A stretch of DNA of 64,000 nt, taken from Flavihumibacter sp. UBA7668. GTDB taxonomy: Bacteria; Bacteroidota; Bacteroidia; Chitinophagales; Chitinophagaceae. The translations under genes and the position numbers were made by a program. Below are positions 51,962 to 60,516 of this stretch, piece after piece; position 1 is the stretch's first letter; the number at the start of each line of letters is the position of its first letter. The notes beneath the pieces were generated by a model that saw nothing but the letters and a program-made list of their open reading frames with translations, did not search any database and was not told where the DNA came from. The stretch covers positions 323,951 to 387,950 of the forward strand of contig NZ_DLHM01000005.1 in assembly GCF_002483205.1 (NCBI RefSeq), in the 5' to 3' direction.

Positions 51962-53320
51962 ATGAATAGATTATATAAATATAGTTGGCTCCTGATTCTG
52001 ATACTATCTGTATCATTTTCTTTCTGTAAAAAATACCTTGATGTTAAATCTGATAAAAGTCTGGTTGTTCCAACATCCTTATATGATTTACAGGCATTGC
52101 TGGATAATGACTTAATAATGAATAATAAAGCTCCGGCTTTTTCTCAGGCCTGCGTAGATGATATATTTCTAACAACAGAAAAGTTTAATGCACAACCGGA
52201 GTTTCATCGTCAGGTTTATATCTGGCAAATACCACCTTACTCATCAGGGAATGATTGGGGGGCTGCGTACAATGCTGTTTATTATGCTAATTATTGTATG
52301 GAACAACTGGACGAAATTCCGAAAAATGGCACAACTATGAGTGAGTGGAGTAATATTAAAGGGTCGGCTCATTTTTACCGGGGATACTATTTTTTATGGC
52401 TGCTTTGGGAATATGCAAAATCCTATGATTCTGCAACCGCAGATGCAGATTTGGGGATTGTACTTCGTTTAAATTCGGATTTCAATATACCTTCAGTACG
52501 GTCATCCGTACGAGAATCATATAAGCAGGTGATTGAAGATCTTATGGAAGCCAGTTATTATCTTCCAGTTGTTTCTCTTCATCCCTCCCGGCCTTCCAAG
52601 CCTGCTGCTTATGGAGCGCTTTCAAGATGTTATTTATCTATGAATCAATACGATAGTGCATATAAATATGCCAATCTTTGTCTGGAGTTCAAATCCGATC
52701 TGTTGGATTATAACAGTACAGAGGTAAATAAAGTTTCAACTACACCCTTTCAACGATTCAATAAAGAGATTGTTTTTTATACGGCTCAGTCGGCAAATTA
52801 TGCAATCAAACTATCCAGAAATTCCTTTCAGGATACGGCGTTGTATGATACTTACGCCCCGGATGATTTAAGAAAAATATGTTTCTTCTTTAAAAATGGA
52901 AATTATTACAGTTTTAAAGGGCATTATACCTCCAATCTGAATTTGTTTTTCAATGGCATATCTACTTCTGAAATATTACTAATTAGATCAGAGGCAAATG
53001 CCAGGATGGGACGTGTTTCAGAAGCTATGAATGATCTGAATCATTTATTGATACATCGTTGGGTTTCCGGCAGTTTTATTCCTCTTACAGCTGAAAGTCA
53101 GGAAGAAGCGTTGAATATTGTACTGCTTGAACGTAGGAAAGAATTGACTATGCGGGGATTGCGATGGATGGATATCAAACGACTTAATAGGCTGGGGTCA
53201 GAAATCAACCTTATAAGAATATTGGATGGTCAGGAATATAAAATGCCACCTAATGATAATCGTTTTGCTCTGCCACTTCCGGATGATGTTATTCGTTTAA
53301 CAGGTATGCCGCAGAATTAA
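51962..53320 (+). CDS. SusD-like lipoprotein (second system)
   Basis: A 452-residue lipoprotein. The signal peptide (MNRLYKYSWLLILILSVSFSFC) ends in lipobox SFSFC with Cys22, followed by KKYLDVKSDKS, the SusD-like start. The RagB/SusD core is seen in GSAHFYRGYYFLWLLWEYA, YGALSRCYLSMNQYDSAY and the C-terminal ERRKELTMRGLRWMDIKRLN and FALPLPDDVI. It is 28 nt after the SusC gene and completes the transporter. Like others of this group it is shorter than glycan-type SusDs (about 500-600), which fits a different class of substrate. A hairpin terminator follows the gene. Confidence 0.92.
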   Translation: MNRLYKYSWLLILILSVSFSFCKKYLDVKSDKSLVVPTSLYDLQALLDNDLIMNNKAPAFSQACVDDIFLTTEKFNAQPEFHRQVYIWQIPPYSSGNDWGAAYNAVYYANYCMEQLDEIPKNGTTMSEWSNIKGSAHFYRGYYFLWLLWEYAKSYDSATADADLGIVLRLNSDFNIPSVRSSVRESYKQVIEDLMEASYYLPVVSLHPSRPSKPAAYGALSRCYLSMNQYDSAYKYANLCLEFKSDLLDYNSTEVNKVSTTPFQRFNKEIVFYTAQSANYAIKLSRNSFQDTALYDTYAPDDLRKICFFFKNGNYYSFKGHYTSNLNLFFNGISTSEILLIRSEANARMGRVSEAMNDLNHLLIHRWVSGSFIPLTAESQEEALNIVLLERRKELTMRGLRWMDIKRLNRLGSEINLIRILDGQEYKMPPNDNRFALPLPDDVIRLTGMPQN

Positions 53321-53341
53321 CGGATGCTATAAACAGTATGA

Positions 53342-53370
53342 AAGAGCCTGCCCTTTTGGAACAGGCTCTT
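53342..53370. terminator. Bidirectional hairpin between converging genes
   Basis: AAGAGCCTG (53342-53350) pairs perfectly with CAGGCTCTT (53362-53370) around an 11-nt loop, in the 55-nt gap between the susD-like gene and the DUF6520-like gene. The T-run on the plus strand is short (GCTGTTT), and the minus strand has none, so termination is likely but not certain. Confidence 0.7.
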
Positions 53371-53375
53371 GCTGT

Positions 53376-53753
53376 TTAATCTTTATCCACTTTGCTAAGA
53401 ATCTCTGTTGTGTTGATCACATCAGGGACATGGTCCGCTATTGATCCGCTTCCTGGAATTGCTTCCAATTCAAATGCCAATGTTCTAAGGCTTCCGCTTC
53501 CATTGGTATCATCATTATCAACTTCAATACTGCAAGCCTTATTGTCTCCATCACATGTCGGCATTTCCAATGGAGCAATTTTCCAATTGCTTTCTGTTTC
53601 GACTGATTGCAGAGAATAGTCGCCTTCTTCAGGAGGGACATAATAAAATGTGGATGTAGTTTGACGTTCCGGTTCCTTCTCCGATGGAGTAAAGGCAACC
53701 ATGGTAATGGCCAGGAAGGCGGCCAATAAACCACTGAAATATTTTCTGATCAT
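53376..53753 (-). CDS. Small secreted protein, DUF6520-like
   Basis: A 125-residue protein with a signal peptide (LLAAFLAITMVAFTPSE, cleavage after VAF or nearby). The mature part is acidic and polar with YYVPPEEGDYSLQSVETES and an isolated cysteine pair (CDGDNKAC). Such short secreted Cys-containing proteins of Bacteroidetes are classed as DUF6520; the assignment is from pattern, not a search. Its place next to a MauE-like membrane protein and a TlpA-containing uptake operon suggests a redox-linked role for the cysteine pair. The protein could alternatively be a secreted peptide precursor; no protease site is apparent. Confidence 0.55.
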   Translation of the reverse strand: MIRKYFSGLLAAFLAITMVAFTPSEKEPERQTTSTFYYVPPEEGDYSLQSVETESNWKIAPLEMPTCDGDNKACSIEVDNDDTNGSGSLRTLAFELEAIPGSGSIADHVPDVINTTEILSKVDKD

Positions 53754-53821
53754 AATTTGGGATGCTTTTATAACTCAAAAAGCAACAAAAACTCTACGAT
53801 TAATTAATAAATAAAAACGGA

Positions 53822-54223
53822 CTATGATTGCAATCTGATCCCTATGATGGAGAGCCCGATAAAAAACAGGTTGAATACTACATGCTGCCGCCAACTCAAA
53901 TTTTCCAAAACACCTCCGCAATTACAGGGCAGATCGGGCGAAAAAAGCAGCATCCAACCGAGATAAACGGTTACCGTTACAAGAAATACAAAGGATAACC
54001 AAAATCCACTCCTTTTTATGGCCGGAATAAGTAATAAACCGGCAATTAGTAGTTCTGACAAGGGTAGGAGAAAAGCGATTGTTTTTGCATAGGGCCTCAG
54101 CCAAACAGCCTGTTCCATCGCTGCAATAAAAACCTCCTGGTGAAGCAATTTGCTCAGCGCAGTGTATACGAATAACAGTACCAGCAGGGCACCGCTGATT
54201 TCAAGAATAATTCCCTTTTTCAT
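53822..54223 (-). CDS. MauE/DoxX-like redox-associated membrane protein
   Basis: A 133-residue protein with four transmembrane segments: ISGALLVLLFVYTALSKL, FLLPLSELLIAGLLLIPA, FVFLVTVTVYLGWMLLF and VVFNLFFIGLSIIGI. The loop between helices 3 and 4 carries DLPCNCGGVL, the cysteine motif of MauE-type proteins (named for methylamine utilisation), which are thought to support disulfide formation in the periplasm. It is read in the same direction as the DUF6520-like gene, 68 nt upstream of it, and is divergent from the ECF sigma gene. Its role is inferred from family membership. Confidence 0.8.
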   Translation of the reverse strand: MKKGIILEISGALLVLLFVYTALSKLLHQEVFIAAMEQAVWLRPYAKTIAFLLPLSELLIAGLLLIPAIKRSGFWLSFVFLVTVTVYLGWMLLFSPDLPCNCGGVLENLSWRQHVVFNLFFIGLSIIGIRLQS

Positions 54224-54376
54224 ATGGATAAATGTTTACGTTGTATTTATTTTTTTGTAGTTTTAATGGTATTCTTTCTCCCTTCTGCTATATACTACCC
54301 CCAATTTGAATTTTGTACTATAGAAAACGCAACTTTTTTAAAAAAAAGTTCGTTCCCGCTTATTGCACCTTATCTT

Positions 54377-54946
54377 ATGTCGTCTGATAATTATTATACC
54401 GATACTGAATTGTTTCAGCAATTGACTGAAAATCAACAGCAGGCATTGAGCGATCTTATGAATCGTTATAAGTTCAGCCTGCTCTGTTATTTTAGAAAAT
54501 TTACCGGAAAGGAAGAGTTGATTAAGGAAGCATTTTTGGATACTATGTATGCGGTGTGGGAACAGCGAATGGAAGTAGCGGAGAAAGAAGATCCTCTTAG
54601 ATGGATGTTCCGGATCGCACATAATAAAGTTTGTAATAAACTACGTGCTGAAAAAAGATTCATTTTCAGTCCACTGGATTCCTTATCAATTCCACCCCAT
54701 ACCAAATTGAATGGTGAACTGGAATTGGAAGCAAAAGAACTGGAAAGACGCGTGGAAAAAGCCGTTGAATTATTGACACCCCATGAACAACTCGTTTTCC
54801 ATCTTAGTAAACAGCAGGGCTGTTCAACCAGTGAAATTGCGGCACGACTGAATGTGTCTGAGAACACGGTTCGAAATCAACTCAGTAGTTCACTTAAGAA
54901 AATCCGTAGCTATTTAAAAGATAGTTTCTTCAACCTGTTTATCTAA
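54377..54946 (+). CDS. ECF-type sigma factor of the FecR pair
   Basis: A 189-residue sigma-70 family protein. Region 2 has EAFLDTMYAVWEQRM and WMFRIAHNKVCNKLRAEKR; region 4 has the helix-turn-helix CSTSEIAARLNVSENTVRNQLSSSLKKI. It is followed 18 nt later by a FecR-type anti-sigma gene, so it belongs to the ECF/FecR signal systems that report on substrate uptake. The ATG at 54377 is chosen because it leads directly into the region-2 helices; an in-frame ATG at 54224 would add 51 codons with a hydrophobic stretch (YFFVVLMVFFLPSAI) that looks noncoding. The targets of the sigma factor are probably the TlpA-SusC-SusD genes. Confidence 0.85.
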   Translation: MSSDNYYTDTELFQQLTENQQQALSDLMNRYKFSLLCYFRKFTGKEELIKEAFLDTMYAVWEQRMEVAEKEDPLRWMFRIAHNKVCNKLRAEKRFIFSPLDSLSIPPHTKLNGELELEAKELERRVEKAVELLTPHEQLVFHLSKQQGCSTSEIAARLNVSENTVRNQLSSSLKKIRSYLKDSFFNLFI

Positions 54947-54964
54947 TCGTACAAATCAAGTAAG

Positions 54965-56197
54965 ATGATTCACCAACCGAACTATGTTCAGGAACTCATC
55001 AAAAAATATTTCGAAGGAATAGCTTCACCTTCTGAAATTATTCAACTGAGAGCTGCCTGGAAACTATATGATGAAGAAGAACTGTTGAAGATGATGAAAG
55101 AAGCGCTGATGGAAACTGATCCGCAAATACTTGGCAAAAACCTGCGGAACTGGAATCCAACTATTGATGACGTATTTTACAAGCCAACAGCATGGTACGA
55201 ATACAGCCTTCGAATCGCCGCTGTCATTCTTCTTCCACTCCTGCTGATAGCGGGATTGGGGTATTGGTATTATAACTCGCAAAACAGGGAAATAGCCTGT
55301 GAGGGAGTAGATGGAAATTCGATTTTATCAACTGCACAATTTTATTGCATAATTGAAGCTGATTATAGTAAACAACTCGAGGTGAACCGCAGTTTTACCG
55401 GCCATTCAAAAACGATCGGATCCATTGAATGGTTTCAACCAGAGGATGGCCTGCTTAAGTCAACATATATCGGCAAACCCGGCTCAGAAGAGAAACGTTC
55501 ACTCCATTCCCAAATCATCCGTACAACTGCCGGACAACAATACCAGGTGGTTCTTCCGGATGGCACGCGCATTCGGTTAAATGCAACCTCACAAATTAAA
55601 ATCTCTTCAGCTTTCAAAACCGACAATCGGGTGGATTTGGAAGGAGAAGCTTTTTTTGATATTCCCGGCAGCCGAACAGATTCCCTGATCATAACAACAA
55701 TCCATGGAACGGTAAAAGCCCTGAATGCGCGCTTTAATTTGTCGACCGGAAAACTTCGGACCATAGTAGCATTGGAAAAAGGAGCATTACTTATGCATGG
55801 AGATACCTCCAGTCAATTGGTTAACGGTGAAAACGATGTAGTGATGCAGGCAAAAAGTATGGTGTATTTCCCCAATCAGAATATTTCACAAATACTAACC
55901 TGGCAATATGAAAAGCGGGTGTATACCGGAATTAATATGGTGCATTTTGTAGAGGAGATGGGAAGATGGTATGGACTTACCTTCGAAAATCTTAACTGTG
56001 TGCCGAATAAAAGCATAAAAACAAATATTTGCTACCAGGCCTCATTGGAAGACATGTTAGGTGTGCTGAGAAAGAATGGCCTCAATATCCGTCAGGTGGG
56101 CACAAAAATCAGTTTTTGTCCCCCTAAAGGACACCGCCATACCATCGCCTCCACCAATATTTCCATTCACCTTTCACATTTCACCTCTCACCCCTAA
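54965..56197 (+). CDS. FecR-type anti-sigma factor
   Basis: A 410-residue transmembrane regulator. The N-terminal 75 residues face the cytoplasm and bind the sigma factor, the transmembrane helix is IAAVILLPLLLIAGLGYWYY (about residues 83-102), and the periplasmic part has the FecR domain (SLHSQIIRTTAGQQYQVVLPDG broken by turns, then VDLEGEAFFDI) and a DUF4974 end (MVHFVEEMGRWYGLTF). The last residues (HLSHFTSHP) read into a TTTCACC-type tract, so the stop codon position is likely set by repeat expansion. It follows the ECF gene by 18 nt; the outer-membrane SusC-like receptor would normally signal through such a protein. Confidence 0.88.
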   Translation: MIHQPNYVQELIKKYFEGIASPSEIIQLRAAWKLYDEEELLKMMKEALMETDPQILGKNLRNWNPTIDDVFYKPTAWYEYSLRIAAVILLPLLLIAGLGYWYYNSQNREIACEGVDGNSILSTAQFYCIIEADYSKQLEVNRSFTGHSKTIGSIEWFQPEDGLLKSTYIGKPGSEEKRSLHSQIIRTTAGQQYQVVLPDGTRIRLNATSQIKISSAFKTDNRVDLEGEAFFDIPGSRTDSLIITTIHGTVKALNARFNLSTGKLRTIVALEKGALLMHGDTSSQLVNGENDVVMQAKSMVYFPNQNISQILTWQYEKRVYTGINMVHFVEEMGRWYGLTFENLNCVPNKSIKTNICYQASLEDMLGVLRKNGLNIRQVGTKISFCPPKGHRHTIASTNISIHLSHFTSHP

Positions 56198-56222
56198 CTT
56201 CTAACTTCCCACTTCTAACTTC
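56165..56222 (+). repeat. TTTCACC/CTAACTTC low-complexity tract after fecR
   Basis: TTCACCTTTCACATTTCACCTCTCACCCC is followed by CTAACTTC repeated with CCCACTTC and CTCACTTCC. The tract encodes the FecR C-terminus, crosses its stop codon (56195-56197) and fills the gap to the cupin gene. It resembles the tract before crtI (4066-4154). Confidence 0.75.
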
Positions 56223-56711
56223 TCACTTCCTATATGCTTCTTCTGTCACCGGCTCCAGCCAGATCGGCTCACCTTTTTCACGACCGGTAATTGCTATTTG
56301 CACAAAGGAGGAGTCAATGCTGGCGCCATGCCAATGGGCAATATCTGGAGGGCATTTTATGGCATCTCCCTTACGCAGCATTCTTTTCGGACCACCTTTT
56401 TCCTGGTAATAACCAACGCCTTCCAGAACAAGTATTATTTGACCCGCCGGATGTATATGCCAGTTGGTTCTTGCTCCTGGTTCAAAACTTACATTACCCA
56501 CAGAATTTTTATTCAGACTGTCTGCTCCAATTAGCGGCTGCAGGTAGGCTGTACCTGTAAAATTCGAATTCGTAATTTTATTTCCTTTTGGAAATGGATT
56601 TGATGCAATTTGATCCTTTTGAGCATCCGGATTCACGTCAGTCAGATTGCAGGAATAAGCAGTCATGAGGAATGCTATGCTTAATAAAGAATTGACAATT
56701 TTCATATTCAA
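56223..56711 (-). CDS. Cupin-domain lipoprotein
   Basis: A 162-residue small beta-barrel protein. The N-terminal signal (IVNSLLSIAFLMTAYSC) has a lipobox TAYSC, so it is probably membrane-anchored. Cupin motif 1 is seen as GARTNWHIHPAGQIILVLEG (two metal-binding His) and motif 2 as DIAHWHGAS. Such cupins often bind an iron or manganese ion; an enzyme or ligand-binding role cannot be decided. It directly follows the stop codon of the carboxymuconolactone-decarboxylase/hydrolase gene with no gap and probably belongs to the same operon. The start could be 56711 or 56705. Confidence 0.82.
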   Translation of the reverse strand: MNMKIVNSLLSIAFLMTAYSCNLTDVNPDAQKDQIASNPFPKGNKITNSNFTGTAYLQPLIGADSLNKNSVGNVSFEPGARTNWHIHPAGQIILVLEGVGYYQEKGGPKRMLRKGDAIKCPPDIAHWHGASIDSSFVQIAITGREKGEPIWLEPVTEEAYRK

Positions 56712-58424
56712 TTAGTTGAGTTCTCTTACAATGAATTCGTTGATCTTGCTAACTGCCTGTGAAACATATTCGGGTTTCCAGTAGGTTTCAATATGCGTTG
56801 CTCCATCAATCTTAAATAGCTCTTTTTCCTTTGAATTGATGGCATTTTTAAAAGCTGCCTCCGTCATGTAATAAGTGTCTGCCTTATTCCCTGCAATCAT
56901 AAGTAATGGCTGATTCAATAAATCCATATTGGAATTGGCATCAAACGTCATTAATTCCATGAGACTACTAAGGGTATATTTTGCACTGGAGTTTTTATGT
57001 GCATGTGTTTTATTATAGTAGATATAGCCTTCTCTGTACAAATCAAAAGGAAGTTTTGAAATCTGTTCTTCCGTTAATGGAACAGTGCTATTATTTGCAT
57101 ACAACACTTCTCCGGTTGCTGCTTCTTTTTTTCTGGCATCGGATGCCTGCTTTATTCTTTCCTGGATGGTGGAAAGTTGAGAGTCCATAAAGCCATTACG
57201 TCTTACCAGACCAGAATTAAACATGCTTAGCGTAACAACTACTTTGAACCGTTTGTCTGACTGCGCTGCTTTTAAAGAATAACCACCTCCACCACAGATT
57301 CCCAATAATGCGATCCTTGCTGTATCAACGCCTGCAAAAGTTGAAATAAAATCTGCCATAGCATGAATGTCTTCAATCCGATTAGCAGGTTTATCAGTAT
57401 ACCTTGGAGTACCTCCACTTCCGCCCTGGTATGCAGCATCTGCAGTAATGGTTATAAAGCCAAGTTCAGCCAGGCGCTGTGCATATAATCCTGCTACCTG
57501 TTCTTTTACCCCGCCATTTGGATGTGCAATTACAATGGTTGGATAAGATGCATTGGTATTGTATGCAGGAGGTGTGTATACATTGGCAACTATGGATAGG
57601 TCCTTTATTTTATACCTGACCGGATGGATATTCACCTTGCCTTTCTGATTTTCTTTGATGGCACCCGCATACACAAGTGAAAATGGACTCTCTACCTTAA
57701 TTTTTAATACCTCGTCCAAAACAGACTGCGCTTCATCGGCAGCACTGTTTCCAACTGCGGACTGAAGTGTATGTATAAACTGCTTAAGTTGATCTGGTGT
57801 TAATCCAGTGTTCAAACAAATAGCCAGATGGCTGCGCAGCATTGGTTCAGCATTTCCGATACTGCCCAACACGGAAATAGTCACCAGCTCTCTTTCTGAA
57901 AAGGTTAATACATCCCGTTCAAAAATGTCGGCGAACAAATGTTCTTTCAGAAAGCTGTCAATAACCGGCGCAAAGGCGTTGTATCCTGTTGCGGTTGCGG
58001 ATTGCTGAACTCCTGTAAGTTTCTCCAAAATAGCTTTGCCCCGCTCATATTTGTTGCTGTTATTTTTTATTGGAGAAGCTTGCGGACCTACAATATCTTT
58101 TATTTGTCTTGCTTTTCTGTCTTCCAATACCTGCATAAATGTTTGCAACCCGCGAATACTCCTGGGGAAGCCACAATAGGCATACAGATGTACCTGCGCC
58201 TCTTTAATTTGATTAATGGTTAACCCTGCATTCAATCCGTCATTCAAAGCAGACTGCAGTTTTACCAGATCGCCTTTTGCAGTTAAAGCTGCTATAGAAA
58301 TCAGCTGTTGTTGCTGTGGAGTAAGATCAGTTTTCATCGTACTGTTTTTCTGTGCATATAGTGTTGCTTGTAAGCTGGTAATAAGTACCAACAGGAGCGG
58401 TAATATTTTTATTCTATGCTTCAT
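56712..58424 (-). CDS. Secreted CMD-domain / dienelactone-hydrolase-like fusion
   Basis: A 570-residue exported two-part protein. After a signal peptide (HRIKILPLLLVLITSLQATLYA), residues about 30-245 carry two carboxymuconolactone-decarboxylase-like (CMD) helical repeats (LNAGLTINQIKEAQVHLYAYCG; ICLNTGLTPDQLKQFIHTLQ). Residues about 265-565 are an alpha/beta hydrolase with VIAHPNGGV (oxyanion strand), nucleophile elbow L-G-I-C377-G-G-G-G with a Cys nucleophile as in dienelactone hydrolases, and His in DGATHIETY. Each module is known in other proteins, but the fusion is uncommon. The ATG at 58424 is preferred since it leaves a 4-nt gap to the upstream hydrolase; the frame continues to 58439. 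Confidence 0.82.
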   Translation of the reverse strand: MKHRIKILPLLLVLITSLQATLYAQKNSTMKTDLTPQQQQLISIAALTAKGDLVKLQSALNDGLNAGLTINQIKEAQVHLYAYCGFPRSIRGLQTFMQVLEDRKARQIKDIVGPQASPIKNNSNKYERGKAILEKLTGVQQSATATGYNAFAPVIDSFLKEHLFADIFERDVLTFSERELVTISVLGSIGNAEPMLRSHLAICLNTGLTPDQLKQFIHTLQSAVGNSAADEAQSVLDEVLKIKVESPFSLVYAGAIKENQKGKVNIHPVRYKIKDLSIVANVYTPPAYNTNASYPTIVIAHPNGGVKEQVAGLYAQRLAELGFITITADAAYQGGSGGTPRYTDKPANRIEDIHAMADFISTFAGVDTARIALLGICGGGGYSLKAAQSDKRFKVVVTLSMFNSGLVRRNGFMDSQLSTIQERIKQASDARKKEAATGEVLYANNSTVPLTEEQISKLPFDLYREGYIYYNKTHAHKNSSAKYTLSSLMELMTFDANSNMDLLNQPLLMIAGNKADTYYMTEAAFKNAINSKEKELFKIDGATHIETYWKPEYVSQAVSKINEFIVRELN

Positions 58425-58428
58425 GATT

Positions 58429-59535
58429 TTATTTTTCAAGTCCTTTTTCCTTTATCCAATTAAACATCAGATCAGCGATTGCTTCATTATTCAAATCTGA
58501 CATAGGAAAATGCGTATTGCCTTTGATCCCAATATCGGGGAGATAAACAAGTGTTACATCACCTCCTTTTTTATTAACAGCATCCCGCCATAATTTGGCC
58601 ATGGAAAGAGCAGCCCGCCATTGCTCCTGTCCCGGATTTTGAGTTGGTTCAGTAGGGATGTAGTCACCATAATAAATGATTATGGGAATTTTTGTTAACT
58701 GGAGGAAATCAGCCTCCGGAACGCCTGATGCTCTTAATACGCCCCCCAGATAAGGTATGGAGTCTGGCAGTTCCTGGTTAGGAAATACAAAACCACTGCC
58801 GGGTTCATAAGCAACGATAGCTTTGATATTCCTGTTTTTAATGGCAGTTGACCAACCCTGCCCTCCACTGTGAGAGTGTGTAACCAGAATTCCTTTTCCT
58901 ATTTTGTCAAAGAGCGCTGAAACTGCTGCTATATTTACTGTTGCATCAAATGGACCTGTATTTGGAACCATCTGCCGATAAAACTGATTCAGTGCTTCCG
59001 GATCTTTTGAGAATTGTACACCCGGGTAAAATGTGGTATCAGTGCCCATACGGAAAATTCCAAACCATAATTGCTCATCTGTTGCGGCTGGAATTGTTAT
59101 AGGAAGACTTCTTCGTGCAGCTCTGCCTCTTCCTGGCTGATCAAGTAGATAAACCGGAAAATTTTTTCTGAGAAAGATTGTTTGAAATCCATCTCTTCCA
59201 TCAGGCGTGGTTTCCCATGTTTTAGCAGATTGTCCGTAACCATGCCAGAATACTAAGGGTAATTGCCGAGGAGTTTTAGGAATCTGATAAAAAACATAAG
59301 CATGATCTCCGTGAAGGGTTTGGCCTTCAGTTGCCTGATTTGAAGGGTTGAAGGCGCCATGGTTTACAGGGTCGAACGTACCCGCACTTTTAACAATTGT
59401 ACCACCAATTGCAAAACTTCCCTGATCAGCTAAAACGATTGAATTGCCAGTAGCTTTTTGATCAGGTGGATTACAAGCGGTAATCAATAGGCACATAGTT
59501 ATCCCTGCCAGTATATAAAATACGTTATGTTTCAT
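58429..59535 (-). CDS. Alpha/beta hydrolase lipoprotein
   Basis: A 368-residue esterase-like protein. Signal MKHNVFYILAGITMCLLITAC has lipobox LITAC (Cys21). The hydrolase core shows VFWHGYGQSAKTW (oxyanion strand), nucleophile elbow THSHSGGQGW with Ser, and GNTHFPMSDL with the catalytic His. LDQPGRGRAARR marks an Arg-rich loop after the second strand. The substrate is unknown; the surrounding genes act on aromatic or oxygenated compounds. The ATG at 59535 places the lipobox correctly; an upstream frame adds 18 codons and overlaps the aldo/keto reductase gene. It is 26 nt after that gene and 4 nt before the CMD fusion. Confidence 0.85.
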   Translation of the reverse strand: MKHNVFYILAGITMCLLITACNPPDQKATGNSIVLADQGSFAIGGTIVKSAGTFDPVNHGAFNPSNQATEGQTLHGDHAYVFYQIPKTPRQLPLVFWHGYGQSAKTWETTPDGRDGFQTIFLRKNFPVYLLDQPGRGRAARRSLPITIPAATDEQLWFGIFRMGTDTTFYPGVQFSKDPEALNQFYRQMVPNTGPFDATVNIAAVSALFDKIGKGILVTHSHSGGQGWSTAIKNRNIKAIVAYEPGSGFVFPNQELPDSIPYLGGVLRASGVPEADFLQLTKIPIIIYYGDYIPTEPTQNPGQEQWRAALSMAKLWRDAVNKKGGDVTLVYLPDIGIKGNTHFPMSDLNNEAIADLMFNWIKEKGLEK

Positions 59536-59561
59536 TTGATAAATTCTTTCAGATAATGTTA

Positions 59562-60410
59562 TTAACCAGCTTTGTATTGTCCAAGCCATTTTACAACGGA
59601 AGGATCACGATGGTCAAAAAAGTAGCTTTTATTTGTATCGAGGGTTGTAATCAAATTCATTTCTTCCTGACTTAGTTCAAAATCAAAAATGTTGAAATTT
59701 TCTTCAATCCGTTTTTTTTGAACTGATTTTGGAATGGCTATTATACTTCTTTGCGTTAGCCATCTAAGAATTACCTGTGCAATTGATTTATTGTGTTTTT
59801 TTCCAATTGACAACAATACCTCGTTACTGAATATATCATTTTTGCCTTCAGCAAATGGGCCCCAGGATTGGATTTGAACGTTGTTTTCTTTAAGGAATTG
59901 CTGCGTTTCAATTTGTTGATGGAAAGGATGCGTTTCAATTTGATTTACAGCAGGAACTACCTCATTATGAGTGATCAGATCAATTAATCTGTCGGGCTGG
60001 AAATTACTAACGCCTATAGCTCTTATTTTACCTTCCTTATACAATTCCTGCATTGCTCTCCAAGTTCCATAAACATCTCCAAATGGCTGATGAATCAGGT
60101 ATAAATCAAGGTAGTCTGTCTGTAGTTTTTTGAGTGAATTTTCGAATGCTATTTTTGTTCCCTCATATCCATTCGACTGAATCCAGACTTTTGTAGTTAG
60201 AAACAACTCTTTTCTTGAAACTCCGCTTTTTTTTATTGCATTCCCTACTGCTTCTTCATTTCCGTAGGATGCGGCGGTATCTATAAGGCGATAGCCTGTA
60301 TGAATGGCATCCAGTACGCTTTTTTCACATTCTGAAAGATCATTCATCTGAAACACTCCGAAACCCAAAATTGGCATCTCGACTCCATTGTTTAACTGTA
60401 TATGTTGCAT
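59562..60410 (-). CDS. Aldo/keto reductase
   Basis: A 282-residue NADPH-dependent reductase with a TIM-barrel fold. The catalytic tetrad is visible: D in YRLIDTAASYGNEE (with Tyr six residues on), K in FLTTKVWI and H in LYLIHQPFGD; the C-terminal cofactor-binding stretch is IAIPKSVQKKRIEENF. The sequence is close to the 2,5-didehydrogluconate reductase-like group that reduces various aldehydes. It has no signal peptide, unlike its neighbours, and therefore acts in the cytoplasm. A 106-nt gap upstream separates it from the DUF4440-like gene and could hold a promoter. Confidence 0.92.
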   Translation of the reverse strand: MQHIQLNNGVEMPILGFGVFQMNDLSECEKSVLDAIHTGYRLIDTAASYGNEEAVGNAIKKSGVSRKELFLTTKVWIQSNGYEGTKIAFENSLKKLQTDYLDLYLIHQPFGDVYGTWRAMQELYKEGKIRAIGVSNFQPDRLIDLITHNEVVPAVNQIETHPFHQQIETQQFLKENNVQIQSWGPFAEGKNDIFSNEVLLSIGKKHNKSIAQVILRWLTQRSIIAIPKSVQKKRIEENFNIFDFELSQEEMNLITTLDTNKSYFFDHRDPSVVKWLGQYKAG

Positions 60411-60516
60411 TGTATTATTAATTATCTAATGCAAAGGTCATAACAATTCACTAATCAGTCTGTATACCAATTATGGGTTTATCTACCAATATTGCAGATT
60501 TATTCCAGGAGAATTG

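Noticed and set aside
54224..54376. In-frame N-terminal extension of the ECF sigma factor with a hydrophobic stretch
   Set aside because: Sigma factors do not carry such a segment, and the bases are T-rich intergenic sequence shared with the divergent MauE-like gene start.
56291..56560. 89-codon plus-strand frame opposite the cupin gene
   Set aside because: It is a shadow frame of the cupin coding sequence, without a start region or known motif.
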